Shown: positions 1 to 9,345, counted from the first letter of the stretch. The stretch is DNA of 64,000 nt from Chloroflexota bacterium (GCA_030603665.1 JAUVXJ010000001.1:402480-466479), one strand, 5' to 3'. A program made the numbers and translations. The notes: generated by a model not told the origin, from the sequence alone.

Positions 1-95
1 AGAGGCCGCTCCGGGCCTGGTAACGATGAGAGATCTGCCCATTGTGACTATCTGGTGAGAACAACAGGTCTGCGCATGACCGCCAATACGATGAG

Positions 96-111
96 TTACG
101 TGCGAACGTAA
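96..111. promoter_or_regulatory. Perfect 6-bp inverted repeat upstream of the first gene
   Basis: The sequence TTACGT-GCGA-ACGTAA is a perfect 6-bp inverted repeat with a 4-nt spacer. It lies about 40 nt upstream of the ATG at 152, a place where a dimeric repressor site would fit. No clear promoter hexamers are visible around it, so an operator role is only inferred. Confidence 0.3.
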
Positions 112-151
112 TGAAGCGGCGCCCAATGACACTGACGGAGATGGAAGCGAC

Positions 152-1288
152 ATGACATCTGAATACGTACCCGCCACCTACAGCAACAACCTGGACCAGA
201 TGCTTGCCCGCGGAGCGAAGCCGGGGCAAGGGGGGCACCTGGAAGCAACCCCCACGGAAGCGAGCCTGGCGCTGGTCAGACTCCAGGCATCCTGTTGGTC
301 GTTTCTGGCCGCTGAGATCGCCCAGGTATACGGACTGGAGGGGGCAGAGCCTATCATCCGAGAGATCGTGCGCCGCGCCGGTCGATATCGCGGCAACGAG
401 ATCCGAAGGAACGTGGAGAAGCGAGGTCTGCCCCTGGATGTGCCCCATCTGTTGGACTACTGGGACTACGCCACCGACGAGGCGGTGGACTTGGCGGAGT
501 ACGATCGAGAGCCCCAGTACTACGCCCACGAGGTGCCGGGCTGCGGCTTCTGGGACCAGATGGAGGGCTTGTGCCCCCAGCCTCTGGCCGTCGCCATGTG
601 TGAGGAGATCCACGTGGCCGTGGCCAAGGAGTACAACCCGGCGATGGACGTCTGGTACCCGGCGCTGCTCTCCCGCGGTCAGGCCAGGTGCATTTTCAGA
701 TGGGAGATGCCCGACAAGGAGGCCGAGAGAGCGGCCAAGCGGGCTCACCACGCCACCAAGGCCGCCAAGAAGGCCGGCCAGCCACTAGCTGGTGAGCGAG
801 GACCCCAGAAGCCTGACGCCGCCAGGTCGTACAGCGCCATAGCTCGCCTCCATGTGGTCTTCTACCACTATGCTGCCGACCAGTTGCTGCGCACCGTAGG
901 CGAGGACACGACCGACGACATCCTGCGGCGAGCGATGCGCAAGTGGGGAAGCTGGCGCGGCCAGGAGATGCGTGAGGACCACCAGAGACGGGGCTGGCCC
1001 CTCAACTTGGAGTCTTTCATCACCTACTTGGATGACCCCGCGGCAGGCGACGCCTGGGTGGCGGAGAACGTCACGCTGACGCCCACCGAGCACAGCAAAG
1101 ACATCACGGAGTCCGCCTACAGCGAGTGGTTCGACAAGCTGGCCACAGGACGCTTCGCCCTTCCCTTGTTCGAGGAGGCGCTGCCCGCCCAGGCCCAGGC
1201 CTACAATCCAGCCTTGGAGATGAGCATCCCTCTGCTCATGGAGCGCGGAGATTCCGTATCCAGGTTCGTTTACTCCACCAGATCCTAG
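152..1288 (+). CDS. Protein with two tandem L-2-amino-thiazoline-4-carboxylate hydrolase-like halves
   Basis: A 378-residue protein with no signal peptide or membrane segment. Its two halves (about residues 38-190 and 225-375) share one pattern: a helical opening, then a G-x-W/Y-R-G-x-E-(I/M)-R motif (YRGNEIRR in the first half, WRGQEMRE in the second), a following RG-(L/W)-PL segment, a C-terminal EYNPAMD or AYNPALE motif, and a final PALLSRG or PLLMERG segment. This resembles the L-2-amino-thiazoline-4-carboxylic acid hydrolase family, normally a single domain, so the gene looks like an internal duplication and fusion. A K/A-rich linker near residues 190-220 joins the halves. The substrate is unknown and the family assignment is from memory of the motif pattern. 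The ATG at 152 has only a weak ribosome-binding site (GGAGATGGAAG). Confidence 0.6.
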   Translation: MTSEYVPATYSNNLDQMLARGAKPGQGGHLEATPTEASLALVRLQASCWSFLAAEIAQVYGLEGAEPIIREIVRRAGRYRGNEIRRNVEKRGLPLDVPHLLDYWDYATDEAVDLAEYDREPQYYAHEVPGCGFWDQMEGLCPQPLAVAMCEEIHVAVAKEYNPAMDVWYPALLSRGQARCIFRWEMPDKEAERAAKRAHHATKAAKKAGQPLAGERGPQKPDAARSYSAIARLHVVFYHYAADQLLRTVGEDTTDDILRRAMRKWGSWRGQEMREDHQRRGWPLNLESFITYLDDPAAGDAWVAENVTLTPTEHSKDITESAYSEWFDKLATGRFALPLFEEALPAQAQAYNPALEMSIPLLMERGDSVSRFVYSTRS

Positions 1289-1423
1289 GCCGACTCTTGC
1301 CTCTCCACAATTCGACTGGAGCAGTACCGCGATGCCTTTCTGGCCATGCACTCCAAGGCCAGGCATGCGGCAGTCAAGGGTGTGTTCACGTTCGAGGCGC
1401 CGTAGTTCCCCTGGCGCTGAAGA

Positions 1424-2656
1424 CTACCCCTGGCCCTGCACGATCAGCGGCACGAAGGCCTTCCGCCCCCCTGCGAGAGCGCTGGCCATGCCGCGGAGTG
1501 AATAATAGGCCGGGCGATAGACAATGGGGCTATTCAGAGGGTCTGTGTGATTCTGCCGATACGCCACGGAATACCAGCGCGCAGGCTCGCAGCGGTGGTA
1601 CCAGTAGACGGTGGCGAAATCCATGTTGAAGAAGCTCATCACACCCATCCAGGGATAGTGGCTCATCGCATACAAGTAGGCATCCCTTAGATAGTCTGCC
1701 TGCTGCTGCCGGGCGACGATCTGCCATGTTCGGGTGGACCAGTCGCCCCAGTTGTGGCACGATGCACCCGGGTCCAGTATCCAACCAAACTCTATGGCCC
1801 AGATCTGCGTGTCCGCGTCGTTGCGAATCTCCATCAACGCCCTCTGTTGCTCAACGCGGCGGAAGGTCAACCCGCTGACCGGTGCCGGAGCCTGCTCCGG
1901 CTCATGGGCGAAGCCGTAAGGGTGCGAACCTAGGACATCGAAGTATGGCTTGCCCCCGCTGCGATAGATCCCGCAGATGAAATCCAGATCGTTGACCACG
2001 CCGGCAGCGTAGAGTTGCTCGGTGTAAGCCGCCAACTGAATCCCGGCCAGCTCCCCCCCCAGGGCGCAGAGCGCACCTCCAGGCCCACCCGTGGTAGCCA
2101 TGCCAGAGGTGACCACCGCAGCGTCCGAATCGGCGGCCTTGATCCTGGGGTAGACCGCCTGGAGCATCTGCACGTACTGACCCGCGTTGGGACTGCCACC
2201 CCAGTTCATAGGTAGGTTCGGCTCGTTCCAGATCACGTAGCCCGCAACGTGGCCCGCTGCACGAGACGCCACCGCGCACATGAAGTCGCCGAAGTCGTCC
2301 ATATCGTCGGGCGGAGCCCCCTCAGGGCCGCTCCTTGCCCACGCCGGAGCGGAGTCGACACGCAGGACGACCATGACCCCCTCGCTTTGTGCGTAGGCCA
2401 GGAGTTCGTCCAGTCCGAGCCACTGGTAATTCCCTTTGGAGGGTTCGGCCAGGCTCCACTGGAGTTGCCACACCGCCCAGTCGAACTTCATGTTGTCCAC
2501 CAGATAGACGTGATCGCGCTCCGCCAGGAAGGCGCCCAGCCCCACGTGAGGCTGTTCGACGGCCAGACGAGAGCTGGACGGCGTCGCCAGCGTCAGGATC
2601 AGAGCTGCGAGGACCGCTTGAACCAACAGCCGAGCCACGCGCTTCATCGAGTTCAT
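1424..2656 (-). CDS. Secreted glycoside hydrolase of the (beta/alpha)8 clan A type
   Basis: A 410-residue exported enzyme. The frame is open up to 2842, but the ATG at 2656 (or 2647) is chosen because it begins a clear Sec signal (Met-Lys-Arg, then a hydrophobic stretch to about residue 25) and because a plausible promoter lies just upstream at 2752-2780. The mature part reads as a clan GH-A barrel: the WNEPN motif holds the probable acid/base Glu (residue 145), and AIEFGW holds the probable nucleophile Glu (residue 289). The overall look is of GH39/GH5-like proteins; the substrate cannot be told. It probably acts on polysaccharide outside the membrane. It converges with the preceding + strand gene. 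Confidence 0.75.
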   Translation of the reverse strand: MNSMKRVARLLVQAVLAALILTLATPSSSRLAVEQPHVGLGAFLAERDHVYLVDNMKFDWAVWQLQWSLAEPSKGNYQWLGLDELLAYAQSEGVMVVLRVDSAPAWARSGPEGAPPDDMDDFGDFMCAVASRAAGHVAGYVIWNEPNLPMNWGGSPNAGQYVQMLQAVYPRIKAADSDAAVVTSGMATTGGPGGALCALGGELAGIQLAAYTEQLYAAGVVNDLDFICGIYRSGGKPYFDVLGSHPYGFAHEPEQAPAPVSGLTFRRVEQQRALMEIRNDADTQIWAIEFGWILDPGASCHNWGDWSTRTWQIVARQQQADYLRDAYLYAMSHYPWMGVMSFFNMDFATVYWYHRCEPARWYSVAYRQNHTDPLNSPIVYRPAYYSLRGMASALAGGRKAFVPLIVQGQG

Positions 2657-2751
2657 GGATACTGCCGGGAGCTTCGCATTCACGTCGTTTCCCCGAGGCA
2701 AGGTCTCGGTGTACTGCGCCAGGAATAGCACAGACTGGCGAAGATTACTCC

Positions 2752-2780
2752 AGTATACCGAACAGATGTCGAGCGAGCAA
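2752..2780 (-). promoter_or_regulatory. Candidate sigma-70 promoter for the glycoside hydrolase
   Basis: On the - strand TTGCTC (2780-2775) and TATACT (2757-2752) are separated by 17 nt. The -10 is a 5/6 match and the -35 is weak. A start near 2745 would give a leader of about 90 nt to the ATG at 2656, which supports that shorter start. Confidence 0.45.
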
Positions 2781-3173
2781 TAGGTAATCTGTACCACCAA
2801 CGCAGGGCAGTACCACAGGAATATCCAGCGAGCTAGCCGCACCGCACCTCAGGCTTGAGGCCAGTTGCCCCCTCCAGGAGGGTGCCCTACTCCTATCGAG
2901 CGGGCTCGAGGTCGCAGGGTCGTGCCTGCATGTGCATCCCATCCTACGATGAGTCTGGGCGACGCCACGGGCTCGATCGCTGATACCCTGCACCCGCGGC
3001 GAGGCGCTTGACTCAGCCGACAACGCATGGTACAACAGGATCGAACGTACACTAGAGATGGGACTATGAGCTACCAGTTGTCGATTTGCCACCACCACAA
3101 ACACCGCGTTGTCCGCCGCCGCGCCGTCGGAACGGCTGCGGGAGCTCCAGAGCAAGGAGATGTGGACATTGAT

Positions 3174-3220
3174 AAGACGCGCCCTGCAAAGCTGACTCAG
3201 CTTCAGCCGAGGCGCGTCTT
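3174..3220. other. Nested inverted repeat in the divergent intergenic region
   Basis: AAGACGCGCC (3174-3183) is repeated in reverse complement as GGCGCGTCTT (3211-3220), followed by CTTGTT on the + strand. Inside the loop lies a smaller near-palindrome, AAGCTGACTCAGCTT. The hairpin resembles a terminator or attenuator upstream of the secreted protein gene at 3346, but the T-tract is poor. The rest of 2843-3345 holds no convincing gene. Confidence 0.35.
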
Positions 3221-3345
3221 CTTGTTCCGGCGGATCAATGGAGCAGGGCTCGATACTGCATGTACGACAAGTACGCGAACCACCAGAAGCAAAGACAGTG
3301 TGCATCGATCATCCTGGCAGACTCAGTAGCAGAAAGGAGGGGAGG

Positions 3346-3876
3346 ATGAGCAAGGCAAGCAAGTCTTGGATGGTGGGAGTAGGTGCGGCGTTGCTGCTAG
3401 GCGCGTTGGTGGGGGTCGTCTGGGCCAGGCCCAACGATAGGCCTCAGGGCACGGACATCACCCGCAAGGTCACTCTGACGAGCAGCGACTTCTTTCCACA
3501 CAGGAACACCGATGACTGGTTCAACACCGGGAGCGTCGTAGTCTGTTTCACAGGAAGCTGTGAGCTCGCGGCTCCCGTGGTCTTTCCCTGCCTCCCGTCG
3601 GTCACCGTGGAGCGGATCAAGCTGCACGTGTACGATAACAACAATGGCTACCGCGCCAAAGCCACACTTCGCCGTGCACATCCCTCCACGGGGGCTCTCG
3701 TGCCGCTGGGAGAGGTTAGGTCCCCCCTTGGGACCACCGGTGGGCTCCAGACCTACACCAGCGGCACCATCAACAAGGTGGTGTGGCCGAGCCAGAAGGT
3801 CTTCATCTGGCTGGAGATCGAAGGGCAGTTCATCGACGTCTACGGGGTCACCGTGGAGTACCACCGGAACATCTAA
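3346..3876 (+). CDS. Secreted hypothetical protein
   Basis: A 176-residue protein. The ATG at 3346 is well supported by the ribosome-binding site AAAGGAGGGGAGG directly upstream. Residues 1-27 form a Sec signal peptide (positive MSKASK, hydrophobic core, cleavage after a VWA motif). The mature part has a Cys pair around CFTGSC and a further Cys in VFPCLPS, and the rest looks like a beta-rich extracellular domain. I do not recognise the family. The gene stands alone between a divergent glycoside hydrolase and a convergent NAD-kinase-like gene. Confidence 0.65.
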   Translation: MSKASKSWMVGVGAALLLGALVGVVWARPNDRPQGTDITRKVTLTSSDFFPHRNTDDWFNTGSVVVCFTGSCELAAPVVFPCLPSVTVERIKLHVYDNNNGYRAKATLRRAHPSTGALVPLGEVRSPLGTTGGLQTYTSGTINKVVWPSQKVFIWLEIEGQFIDVYGVTVEYHRNI

Positions 3877-4039
3877 CGAACTAGAGGCCTTCTGCACGAT
3901 AGAGAATCCATCGGTTCAGTATGCGTCCTGGGTGGAGCACTCGTGCCGCCGGGCCGGTGAGGCATGCGAAGACGGTGCGCTGTGGTGCCCGCTCGACACA
4001 CGATGAGTCTGCGAGCAAGACGTGCGGCAACCAGCGCGG

Positions 4040-5215
4040 TTAGCACGTCACGCGATAGACCAACTCCTCATGGTACCCTGTCACCACTCTGACGTGACCA
4101 CACAGCATCTCATCCACGGCCTGGTCGCCGGTGTCCACCAGGAATGATCGACCTCGCAGCGAGTTGATCTTGCCCACGGTGCTCACCACGATTATGTTGC
4201 CCTCGCCTACTCTGCTGATCACCTCGTGGCTCAGCTGCTGGTTCCCTCGCCCGAAGAGGTACCCCTGGCCGCCGATGGGGGTGATGACTATCTTGGCCTT
4301 CCGTCCCTCGAGGAGATGGAGAAGCTGAGCTTCATTGACATCTGCGGCCATGAGCTTGCCCCGAAGCAGGACATCCACACCGACCAAGGTCTTGTGTATT
4401 CCCAGCTCGGCAGCGATAGCCCGCGTCGTGGTTCCAGGGCCGAGAATGTAGAGACAGTCTTCCTCCATCCTCTCCACCACGTCGGAGGCGATCGCCCTCA
4501 TGGATGCCGATTCCGTGAGGCTGCTGGCTGCCTTCGCTCCCTGAATCATACGGCGATGGAAGGGAATTCTCAGGTATCCATAGAGTCTTGCGGAGACGAT
4601 GCCCTCCCTGAAAGCATCCTCGTCTACATCCATCACCTCGGCCTCGCGAAGGCTCGACATGCCGGCGGAGAGGTACGATGCGGCCAGGTCCCCTGCCGCG
4701 CGGGGGCTGGTTGCGTAGACCGCGGAGTGGATCTTCACTCCCGCTGGGATCCCGAGAACGGGGATTGCGTCGCCCACAGCATCGTAGATATCCCTTCCCG
4801 TGCCGTCTCCTCCGGCGAAGAGCAACAGGTCCACGCCTAGCCGCTGCATCTCCTGGGCGGCATTCCGCGTGTCGGCCGCCGTCGTGTTACCTGCGTCAAT
4901 CGCACCGATCACCCTGGTCTGGAATCCGCTCTCCGCGGCCGCATGCCCGCCCATCTCTCCTGGATAGGCGATGATCTCCAGCTCCTCTTTCAAGGGTTTG
5001 AGCCGCTCGAGGGCCTGTATGGTGCGGATCTCCGATTGCGGCACCGCACCCAGCTCCAGAGCCCTCTGCTGAATCTCGAGGCCATCGCTTCCCTTGAACC
5101 CAACGCGCCCGCCTATGCCGGCGACGGGATTGACGATGAGTCCCAACCTCTTGCCTGTCTTAACCATCACCAACTCTGACCGATGATGGTGAGCAAAGCT
5201 CAGCTCACTGATCAT
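4040..5215 (-). CDS. ATP-NAD kinase / AcoX-family protein
   Basis: A 391-residue cytoplasmic protein of the NAD kinase/diacylglycerol kinase superfamily. It has the N-terminal LGLIVNPVAGIGG segment and, at residues 135-142, the nucleotide-binding GGDGTGRD motif. The length and the middle segment (PVLGIPAGVKIHSAVYA) are closer to the AcoX/ATP-NAD-kinase-like group seen beside diol or acetoin genes than to the roughly 290-residue housekeeping NAD kinase. The reaction is therefore inferred as phosphorylation of NAD or of a related small molecule. The start is uncertain: an internal ATG at 5167 (residue 17) lies immediately before the first beta strand. Confidence 0.8.
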   Translation of the reverse strand: MISELSFAHHHRSELVMVKTGKRLGLIVNPVAGIGGRVGFKGSDGLEIQQRALELGAVPQSEIRTIQALERLKPLKEELEIIAYPGEMGGHAAAESGFQTRVIGAIDAGNTTAADTRNAAQEMQRLGVDLLLFAGGDGTGRDIYDAVGDAIPVLGIPAGVKIHSAVYATSPRAAGDLAASYLSAGMSSLREAEVMDVDEDAFREGIVSARLYGYLRIPFHRRMIQGAKAASSLTESASMRAIASDVVERMEEDCLYILGPGTTTRAIAAELGIHKTLVGVDVLLRGKLMAADVNEAQLLHLLEGRKAKIVITPIGGQGYLFGRGNQQLSHEVISRVGEGNIIVVSTVGKINSLRGRSFLVDTGDQAVDEMLCGHVRVVTGYHEELVYRVTC

Positions 5216-5429
5216 CTTCTTTGCGCGTCTTCCTTAGATAGGCCTTCCCACTGGCAGCCCACAGCGAGACATTGTCGAGGAACCCGGAAGCAGCGCAGAA
5301 CATCGCTGCGCTATTGTAGAGCAGCAAGTACCTCAAGTCAATCGTCATCAAGGCAAGGCGTGTCCACGCCAGATCGCAACTGCTGCCGGTCGCAGCCTCG
5401 ATAGTCCACGGGGCACCCAAGGTCGGCAA
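5205..5429 (-). CDS. Possible small protein overlapping the NAD-kinase-like start
   Basis: A TTG-initiated frame of 74 residues ends in GAAGATGATCAGTGA, so its 3' end overlaps the start codon of the NAD-kinase-like gene in a way typical of translational coupling. There is no clear ribosome-binding site and no recognisable domain. It may be the remnant 3' end of a lost upstream gene. Nothing else convincing lies in 5430-5635. Confidence 0.2.
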   Translation of the reverse strand: MPTLGAPWTIEAATGSSCDLAWTRLALMTIDLRYLLLYNSAAMFCAASGFLDNVSLWAASGKAYLRKTRKEDDQ

Positions 5430-5635
5430 TCCGCGGTCGAGTCTGTGCTTAGGAGCCAGATGATCTCGCTACCTCGACTTGACCATCACGGCGAGACGTG
5501 GTATGGTCATCTCCGCCGACCGGCACGCCGAGCGCTCGAAGGCTAGCGCTCCAGCCGTGGACCTTGGAGAAGAGTGGCGGTAGGCTGTGTAGTTCGAGGA
5601 AACGAAGCCTGGTTCCTAGTGGAGAGGAGATGGAC

Positions 5636-6310
5636 ATGGAGTCGGAGACTGTAGTGAATTGTGCCGAGTGCACCACCGTGGTATGCCGATCTGGACGGGC
5701 TGACAAGGCGCCAGCCAATTGCCCTACCACGCTCAAGCAAGATGTGCTAGACAGGGCCACAGAGACCTGTCTCGGCTCGGATCTCGTGAACTTCGCGCGC
5801 GAGGCGTCGAGGCAGGAGGCCGTTGGATACGCGACGCTCGCCCACGCCCCCGGCGCTCCTTCGGCTATCAAGAGCAGGCTGGAAGAGACCATGGAGTTCT
5901 CGGAGAGAATGGGCTTCCGTCGATTGGGCGTGGCCTTCTGTGTCGGCGTCAAGGACGAGGCGGAGATGCTCGCGTCTATCCTCAAGAACAGGGGGTTCGA
6001 GGTCGTGTCAGTCTGCTGCAAGTGCGGCATGGTGAGCAAGGAGGAGCTGGGTCTTGAGCGCCAGGATCAGATCACCGCGGAGAATGACTTCGAGGCCATG
6101 TGCCATCCCATAGCGCAGGCCCAGATACTGAACGATTCCCGCACCGATTTCAACATACTATTGTGTCTTTGTGTGGGACATGATTCGCTGTTCCTGAGGC
6201 ACAGTGACGCGTTATGCACGGTTCTCGCGGCAAAGGACCGGCTGCTTGGTCATAACCCTCTGGCTGCCCTCTACCTGTCGAAATCATACTACCGAAGAGT
6301 ACGCACCTGA
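5636..6310 (+). CDS. DUF1847 family metal-binding-type protein
   Basis: A 224-residue protein. The frame is open from 5498, but the ATG at 5636 has GGAGAGG at ideal spacing. It opens with an NCAECTTVVC cysteine cluster followed by NCPT. It continues with a conserved central region (EETMEFSERMGFRRLGVAFC) and several further Cys residues (VCCKCG, MCHP, CLCVGHD). This matches DUF1847, a family found in anaerobes whose function is not established; the Cys pattern suggests metal or Fe-S binding. It is monocistronic here and precedes the stress gene block. Confidence 0.8.
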   Translation: MESETVVNCAECTTVVCRSGRADKAPANCPTTLKQDVLDRATETCLGSDLVNFAREASRQEAVGYATLAHAPGAPSAIKSRLEETMEFSERMGFRRLGVAFCVGVKDEAEMLASILKNRGFEVVSVCCKCGMVSKEELGLERQDQITAENDFEAMCHPIAQAQILNDSRTDFNILLCLCVGHDSLFLRHSDALCTVLAAKDRLLGHNPLAALYLSKSYYRRVRT

Positions 6311-6463
6311 AGGGGGTTCCCCCTAGCAGACGGGCCATCCCAGGCAACGATGCCGGTCGGGCCCTCCGCTACGCACGGAGAAGCACAGTCTCAATGTTCG
6401 ATCTACGGCGCGAAGCTTCTCCACATTCGCCCCGCTGCCTGCAAAGATGTCCCAGCGCAGACT

Positions 6464-6529
6464 AGACATTCGTACAGGTCGAGAACTGCACGAATGTCTG
6501 ATGTGCAGCGGCGCGCCTTCTTGTAGTAT
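6464..6529 (+). promoter_or_regulatory. Dyad operator plus promoter upstream of the universal stress gene
   Basis: AGACATTCGT (6464-6473) and ACGAATGTCT (6490-6499) form a perfect 10-bp inverted repeat. It is followed by TGATGTG and, 18 nt later, the -10-like TAGTAT (6524-6529). A 40-nt copy with 34 identities occurs at 10044-10083, with the same 18-nt distance to a TATACT. An AAGGAGGAG ribosome-binding-like site follows at 6536-6544. I infer a shared activator or repressor site. Confidence 0.6.
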
Positions 6530-6590
6530 GTAGTATAAGGAGGAGAAACGATAGCGGAGTAGTTGCCCAACAGAGCACTCCACCTGACCG

Positions 6591-7055
6591 ATGCTTTGCT
6601 TCATGTCGCCACCAGAGCTTTGGCGACGCACAGGGACACAACTGGCGCGGCGGCAGCAGTGCGAACTGGTTGTCGTCCACACCTGGACCTCGGCCGCTGA
6701 GCAGCACCTGAGAAACCTCGTGGCGTCAAGCGAGCTGGACAGGTGGGTCCGTGAAACTCGAGACCAGCACAAGCGCTGGCTTGCCGAGCTCTTGCAGCCG
6801 TACGCTTTGCAGGACCTGAAGCATCGAGTGTACATGTTGGAGGGGGAGGCGGGGCACTTGATTCCCGAGCTGGCAACAGCGAAGGAGGTGGAACTCATCG
6901 TCATGGGTACGGTGAGCCGCACTGGGGTGGCCGGATTACTCATTGGCAACACCGCCGAAAGGATCCTCCACCAGGTGGATTGTTCCGTGCTGACGGTCAA
7001 GCCTGATGGGTTCGTTACCCCGGTGAGGTTGGATGAACAGCAGAAACACTTGTAA
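6591..7055 (+). CDS. Universal stress protein (UspA family), short at the N terminus
   Basis: A 154-residue protein. It carries the C-terminal half of a UspA/UspE domain: LARRQQCELVVVHTW, then the VELIVMGTVSR and GLLIGNTAERIL segment that corresponds to the ATP-binding G-2x-G-9x-G(S/N) loop, and a final CSVLTVKPDGF strand. The usual first beta strand with its D-G/P-S turn is missing, and a stop codon lies just upstream in frame. A good AAGGAGGAG sequence about 50 nt upstream is followed by ATA rather than ATG. Either the gene has lost its first strand or the true start is non-standard. Confidence 0.75.
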   Translation: MLCFMSPPELWRRTGTQLARRQQCELVVVHTWTSAAEQHLRNLVASSELDRWVRETRDQHKRWLAELLQPYALQDLKHRVYMLEGEAGHLIPELATAKEVELIVMGTVSRTGVAGLLIGNTAERILHQVDCSVLTVKPDGFVTPVRLDEQQKHL

Positions 7056-7118
7056 GAGCGGGAGAATGGAACTACCATCATGGCCGGGGGCTTTGACGAA
7101 CAACCGGGGGAGGAAGCG

Positions 7119-7439
7119 ATGATCAAGGAAAGAGGTCTGGTGCGTATTTCTTTCGAGCTACCTTCTACCGTGTTGGCCGAGCGGGTCAACCTGGTGGGGG
7201 AGTTCACTGACTGGGATACCATGTCAACACCCATCACTCGCGAGCGGGCTGATGCCAATTGGAAAGTGATCGTCGAACTGGAAACTGGCCGGCGCCATTG
7301 CTTTCGCTACATGGTGGATGACAAAGAATGGCTCAACGACTGGCACGCCGACGATTTCGCCGAGAACTACTATGGATCAGACGATTCGGTAGTAGGCGTG
7401 ACCGAGGCTAAGGTTCAACAGACACAAGCACAAGGCTGA
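7119..7439 (+). CDS. Stand-alone CBM48 / isoamylase early-set domain protein
   Basis: A 106-residue protein. The ATG at 7119 is supported by GGGGGAGGAAG. The whole chain reads as one early-set Ig-like domain of the AMPK-beta/CBM48 type: VRISFELP, VNLVGEFTDWD, W-K-V-I-VELETGRRHCFRYMVDD, then EWLNDWHADDF. Such stand-alone domains bind alpha-glucan or act as small regulatory partners. It lies between the universal stress gene and a transporter, probably co-transcribed with the stress gene (spacing about 60 nt). Confidence 0.75.
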   Translation: MIKERGLVRISFELPSTVLAERVNLVGEFTDWDTMSTPITRERADANWKVIVELETGRRHCFRYMVDDKEWLNDWHADDFAENYYGSDDSVVGVTEAKVQQTQAQG

Positions 7440-7560
7440 CGTTCGTAGTGGTGGCGTTCTCGCGAGAATCACACCTGACTGCGTCAGGATCGATTTCACT
7501 GGTCGTTCCAACCGCAGGTGATGACATGCATTTGTCAACTACTGTCCGTCTGGTGCGCGA

Positions 7561-9345
7561 ATGACAACAGAGATTGCTCTTACGCTTACCATCATTGTGG
7601 CCGCGCTGGCGCTCTTTGCCACCGAGAAACTCCGGGTGGACCTGGTCGCGCTACTTGTTCTGTTGTCCGTTGCCCTGCTCCGCCTCATCAACCCCAAGGA
7701 AATTTTCGATGGCTTTGCGAACCCGGCCGTGATCACCGTTTGGGCGGTCTATATGGTGTCAGGCGGGCTGTTCAAGACAGGGGTTGCAGACGCTACGGGC
7801 CGAGGCATTCTTCGGTTGGCGGGGCACGGGGAACCCAGGCTCATCGCGACGATCATGGTGACCTGTGGCGTGATCTCGGCTTTCATGAACAACGTGGGCG
7901 CCACCGCCATGCTCATGCCAGCCATGGTCGGCATCTCGCGCCGGACCAAGATCGCTGTCTCCAAGTTGCTCATCCCCCTCTCATTCTCGTCGCTGCTGGG
8001 AGGCAAGATGACCCTGATCGGCACGCCGGCCAACATTCTGGCCATGGGCATCCTGGCCGACCGCGGTCTCTCGACGCTTGGTTTCTTTGACTTCACCCCA
8101 ATGGGTATTGTTGTCCTGACGACAGGCGTCCTTTACATGGTTCTGATTGGCCGCCACCTGCTACCTGTTCGCGAGGGGACGCAGGGCCGGCGGGATGTCT
8201 ATCGCCTTCGGGAGTATGTCACGGAGGTAAGGGTTTCGCCCACGAGTCCGCTCGCCGGCGAGACGCTGTTGGAGTCCCACCTTGGCCGGGACTATGACTT
8301 GACGGTGTTAGCCATCGAGCGCAACGGCATCGGCCGAACAAGGATTGGGCGGGACACTCGTGTTCAGGCAGGTGATCTTCTCACGGTCGAGGGCTCTGCG
8401 GATGATCTCATGGCAGCCCGGGAAGCCCTTGGGCTTACTATTGAGGCCGAGCGGAAGCTGGACCTCGAGCGGTTGGAACCAGGCAATGTTCAACTGATTG
8501 AGGCTACACTCGCCCCGCGCTCCGGCTTGGTAGGCCGCACCCTGCGGGGAGTGCGCTTCCGTGATCGATACGGCTTCACTGCATTGGCGATTTGGCGACA
8601 CGGAGAGGCCATCACTCAGAAGCTCCGGGACGTACCACTGCGGTTTGGGGATGCCCTGCTGCTCCAGGGCTCCCAGCACCGGGTGAGGGAGCTTCAGGAA
8701 GGCCCCGATTTCCTCGTCCTGGAGCCACTTGAGTTGGAGCAACTGCGGCGTCACAAGGCCCCGATCGCCATTGCTGCGTTGGTGTTGGCCATCCTTTTGG
8801 TTGTGTTTGCGGACGTTCACATCTCCCTGGCGATGGTGATCGCCGCGGTGGTTATCATCCTCACCGGCTGCCTATCTATCGAGGAGGCGCACGAGAGCAT
8901 CGATTGGAGGACAGTGTTCCTCGTGGCGGGCATGCTGCCCCTGGGGATGGCCATGGAGGCCACGGGCACGGCGCGGTACTTGGCGAACTTCATGCTCGGT
9001 GCTCTAGGCGATCTTGGACCGACCGCCTTGCTCGCCGGGATGTATCTTCTGGCGGCGCTAATCACGCAAGCCATGTCCAATGCGGCCGCCATAGTCCTTA
9101 TCGTCCCCATCGCAGTAGATACGGCGCTGGCCTTGGGGGCCAATCACCTCACTTTCACGATGGCCGTGGTGATTGGTGCGGCTACCAGCTTCTTGTCACC
9201 CGTTGGCCACAAAGCCAACGTGTTGGTCTTTGGTCCCGGGGGCTATCGTTTCTTCGACTACGCGCGGGTGGGCACGTTGCTTACCGTGGCTCTGCTGATC
9301 GTCTCCATGATCTTCCTGCCGCTGTTCTGGCCGCTATTCCCCTAG
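7561..9345 (+). CDS. SLC13-family permease with two cytoplasmic RCK_C domains
   Basis: A 594-residue inner-membrane transporter. Hydrophobic segments cover residues 1-205 and about 400-590. Between them are two TrkA-C/RCK_C domains (roughly 215-295 and 300-385; note RDYDLTVLAIERNG and RDRYGFTALAIWRHG). The membrane halves carry SLC13-like repeats (AFMNNVGATAMLMP and TQAMSNAAAIVLIVP) with Asn-containing re-entrant motifs typical of Na+/dicarboxylate or sulfate symporters. It is expected to import a divalent anion coupled to Na+. The ATG at 7561 has no obvious ribosome-binding site. Confidence 0.88.
   Translation: MTTEIALTLTIIVAALALFATEKLRVDLVALLVLLSVALLRLINPKEIFDGFANPAVITVWAVYMVSGGLFKTGVADATGRGILRLAGHGEPRLIATIMVTCGVISAFMNNVGATAMLMPAMVGISRRTKIAVSKLLIPLSFSSLLGGKMTLIGTPANILAMGILADRGLSTLGFFDFTPMGIVVLTTGVLYMVLIGRHLLPVREGTQGRRDVYRLREYVTEVRVSPTSPLAGETLLESHLGRDYDLTVLAIERNGIGRTRIGRDTRVQAGDLLTVEGSADDLMAAREALGLTIEAERKLDLERLEPGNVQLIEATLAPRSGLVGRTLRGVRFRDRYGFTALAIWRHGEAITQKLRDVPLRFGDALLLQGSQHRVRELQEGPDFLVLEPLELEQLRRHKAPIAIAALVLAILLVVFADVHISLAMVIAAVVIILTGCLSIEEAHESIDWRTVFLVAGMLPLGMAMEATGTARYLANFMLGALGDLGPTALLAGMYLLAALITQAMSNAAAIVLIVPIAVDTALALGANHLTFTMAVVIGAATSFLSPVGHKANVLVFGPGGYRFFDYARVGTLLTVALLIVSMIFLPLFWPLFP

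Noticed and set aside
5449..6039. A - strand open frame of 196 codons opposite DUF1847
   Set aside because: The + strand frame has the family Cys motifs and a good ribosome-binding site; the opposite frame is a shadow.
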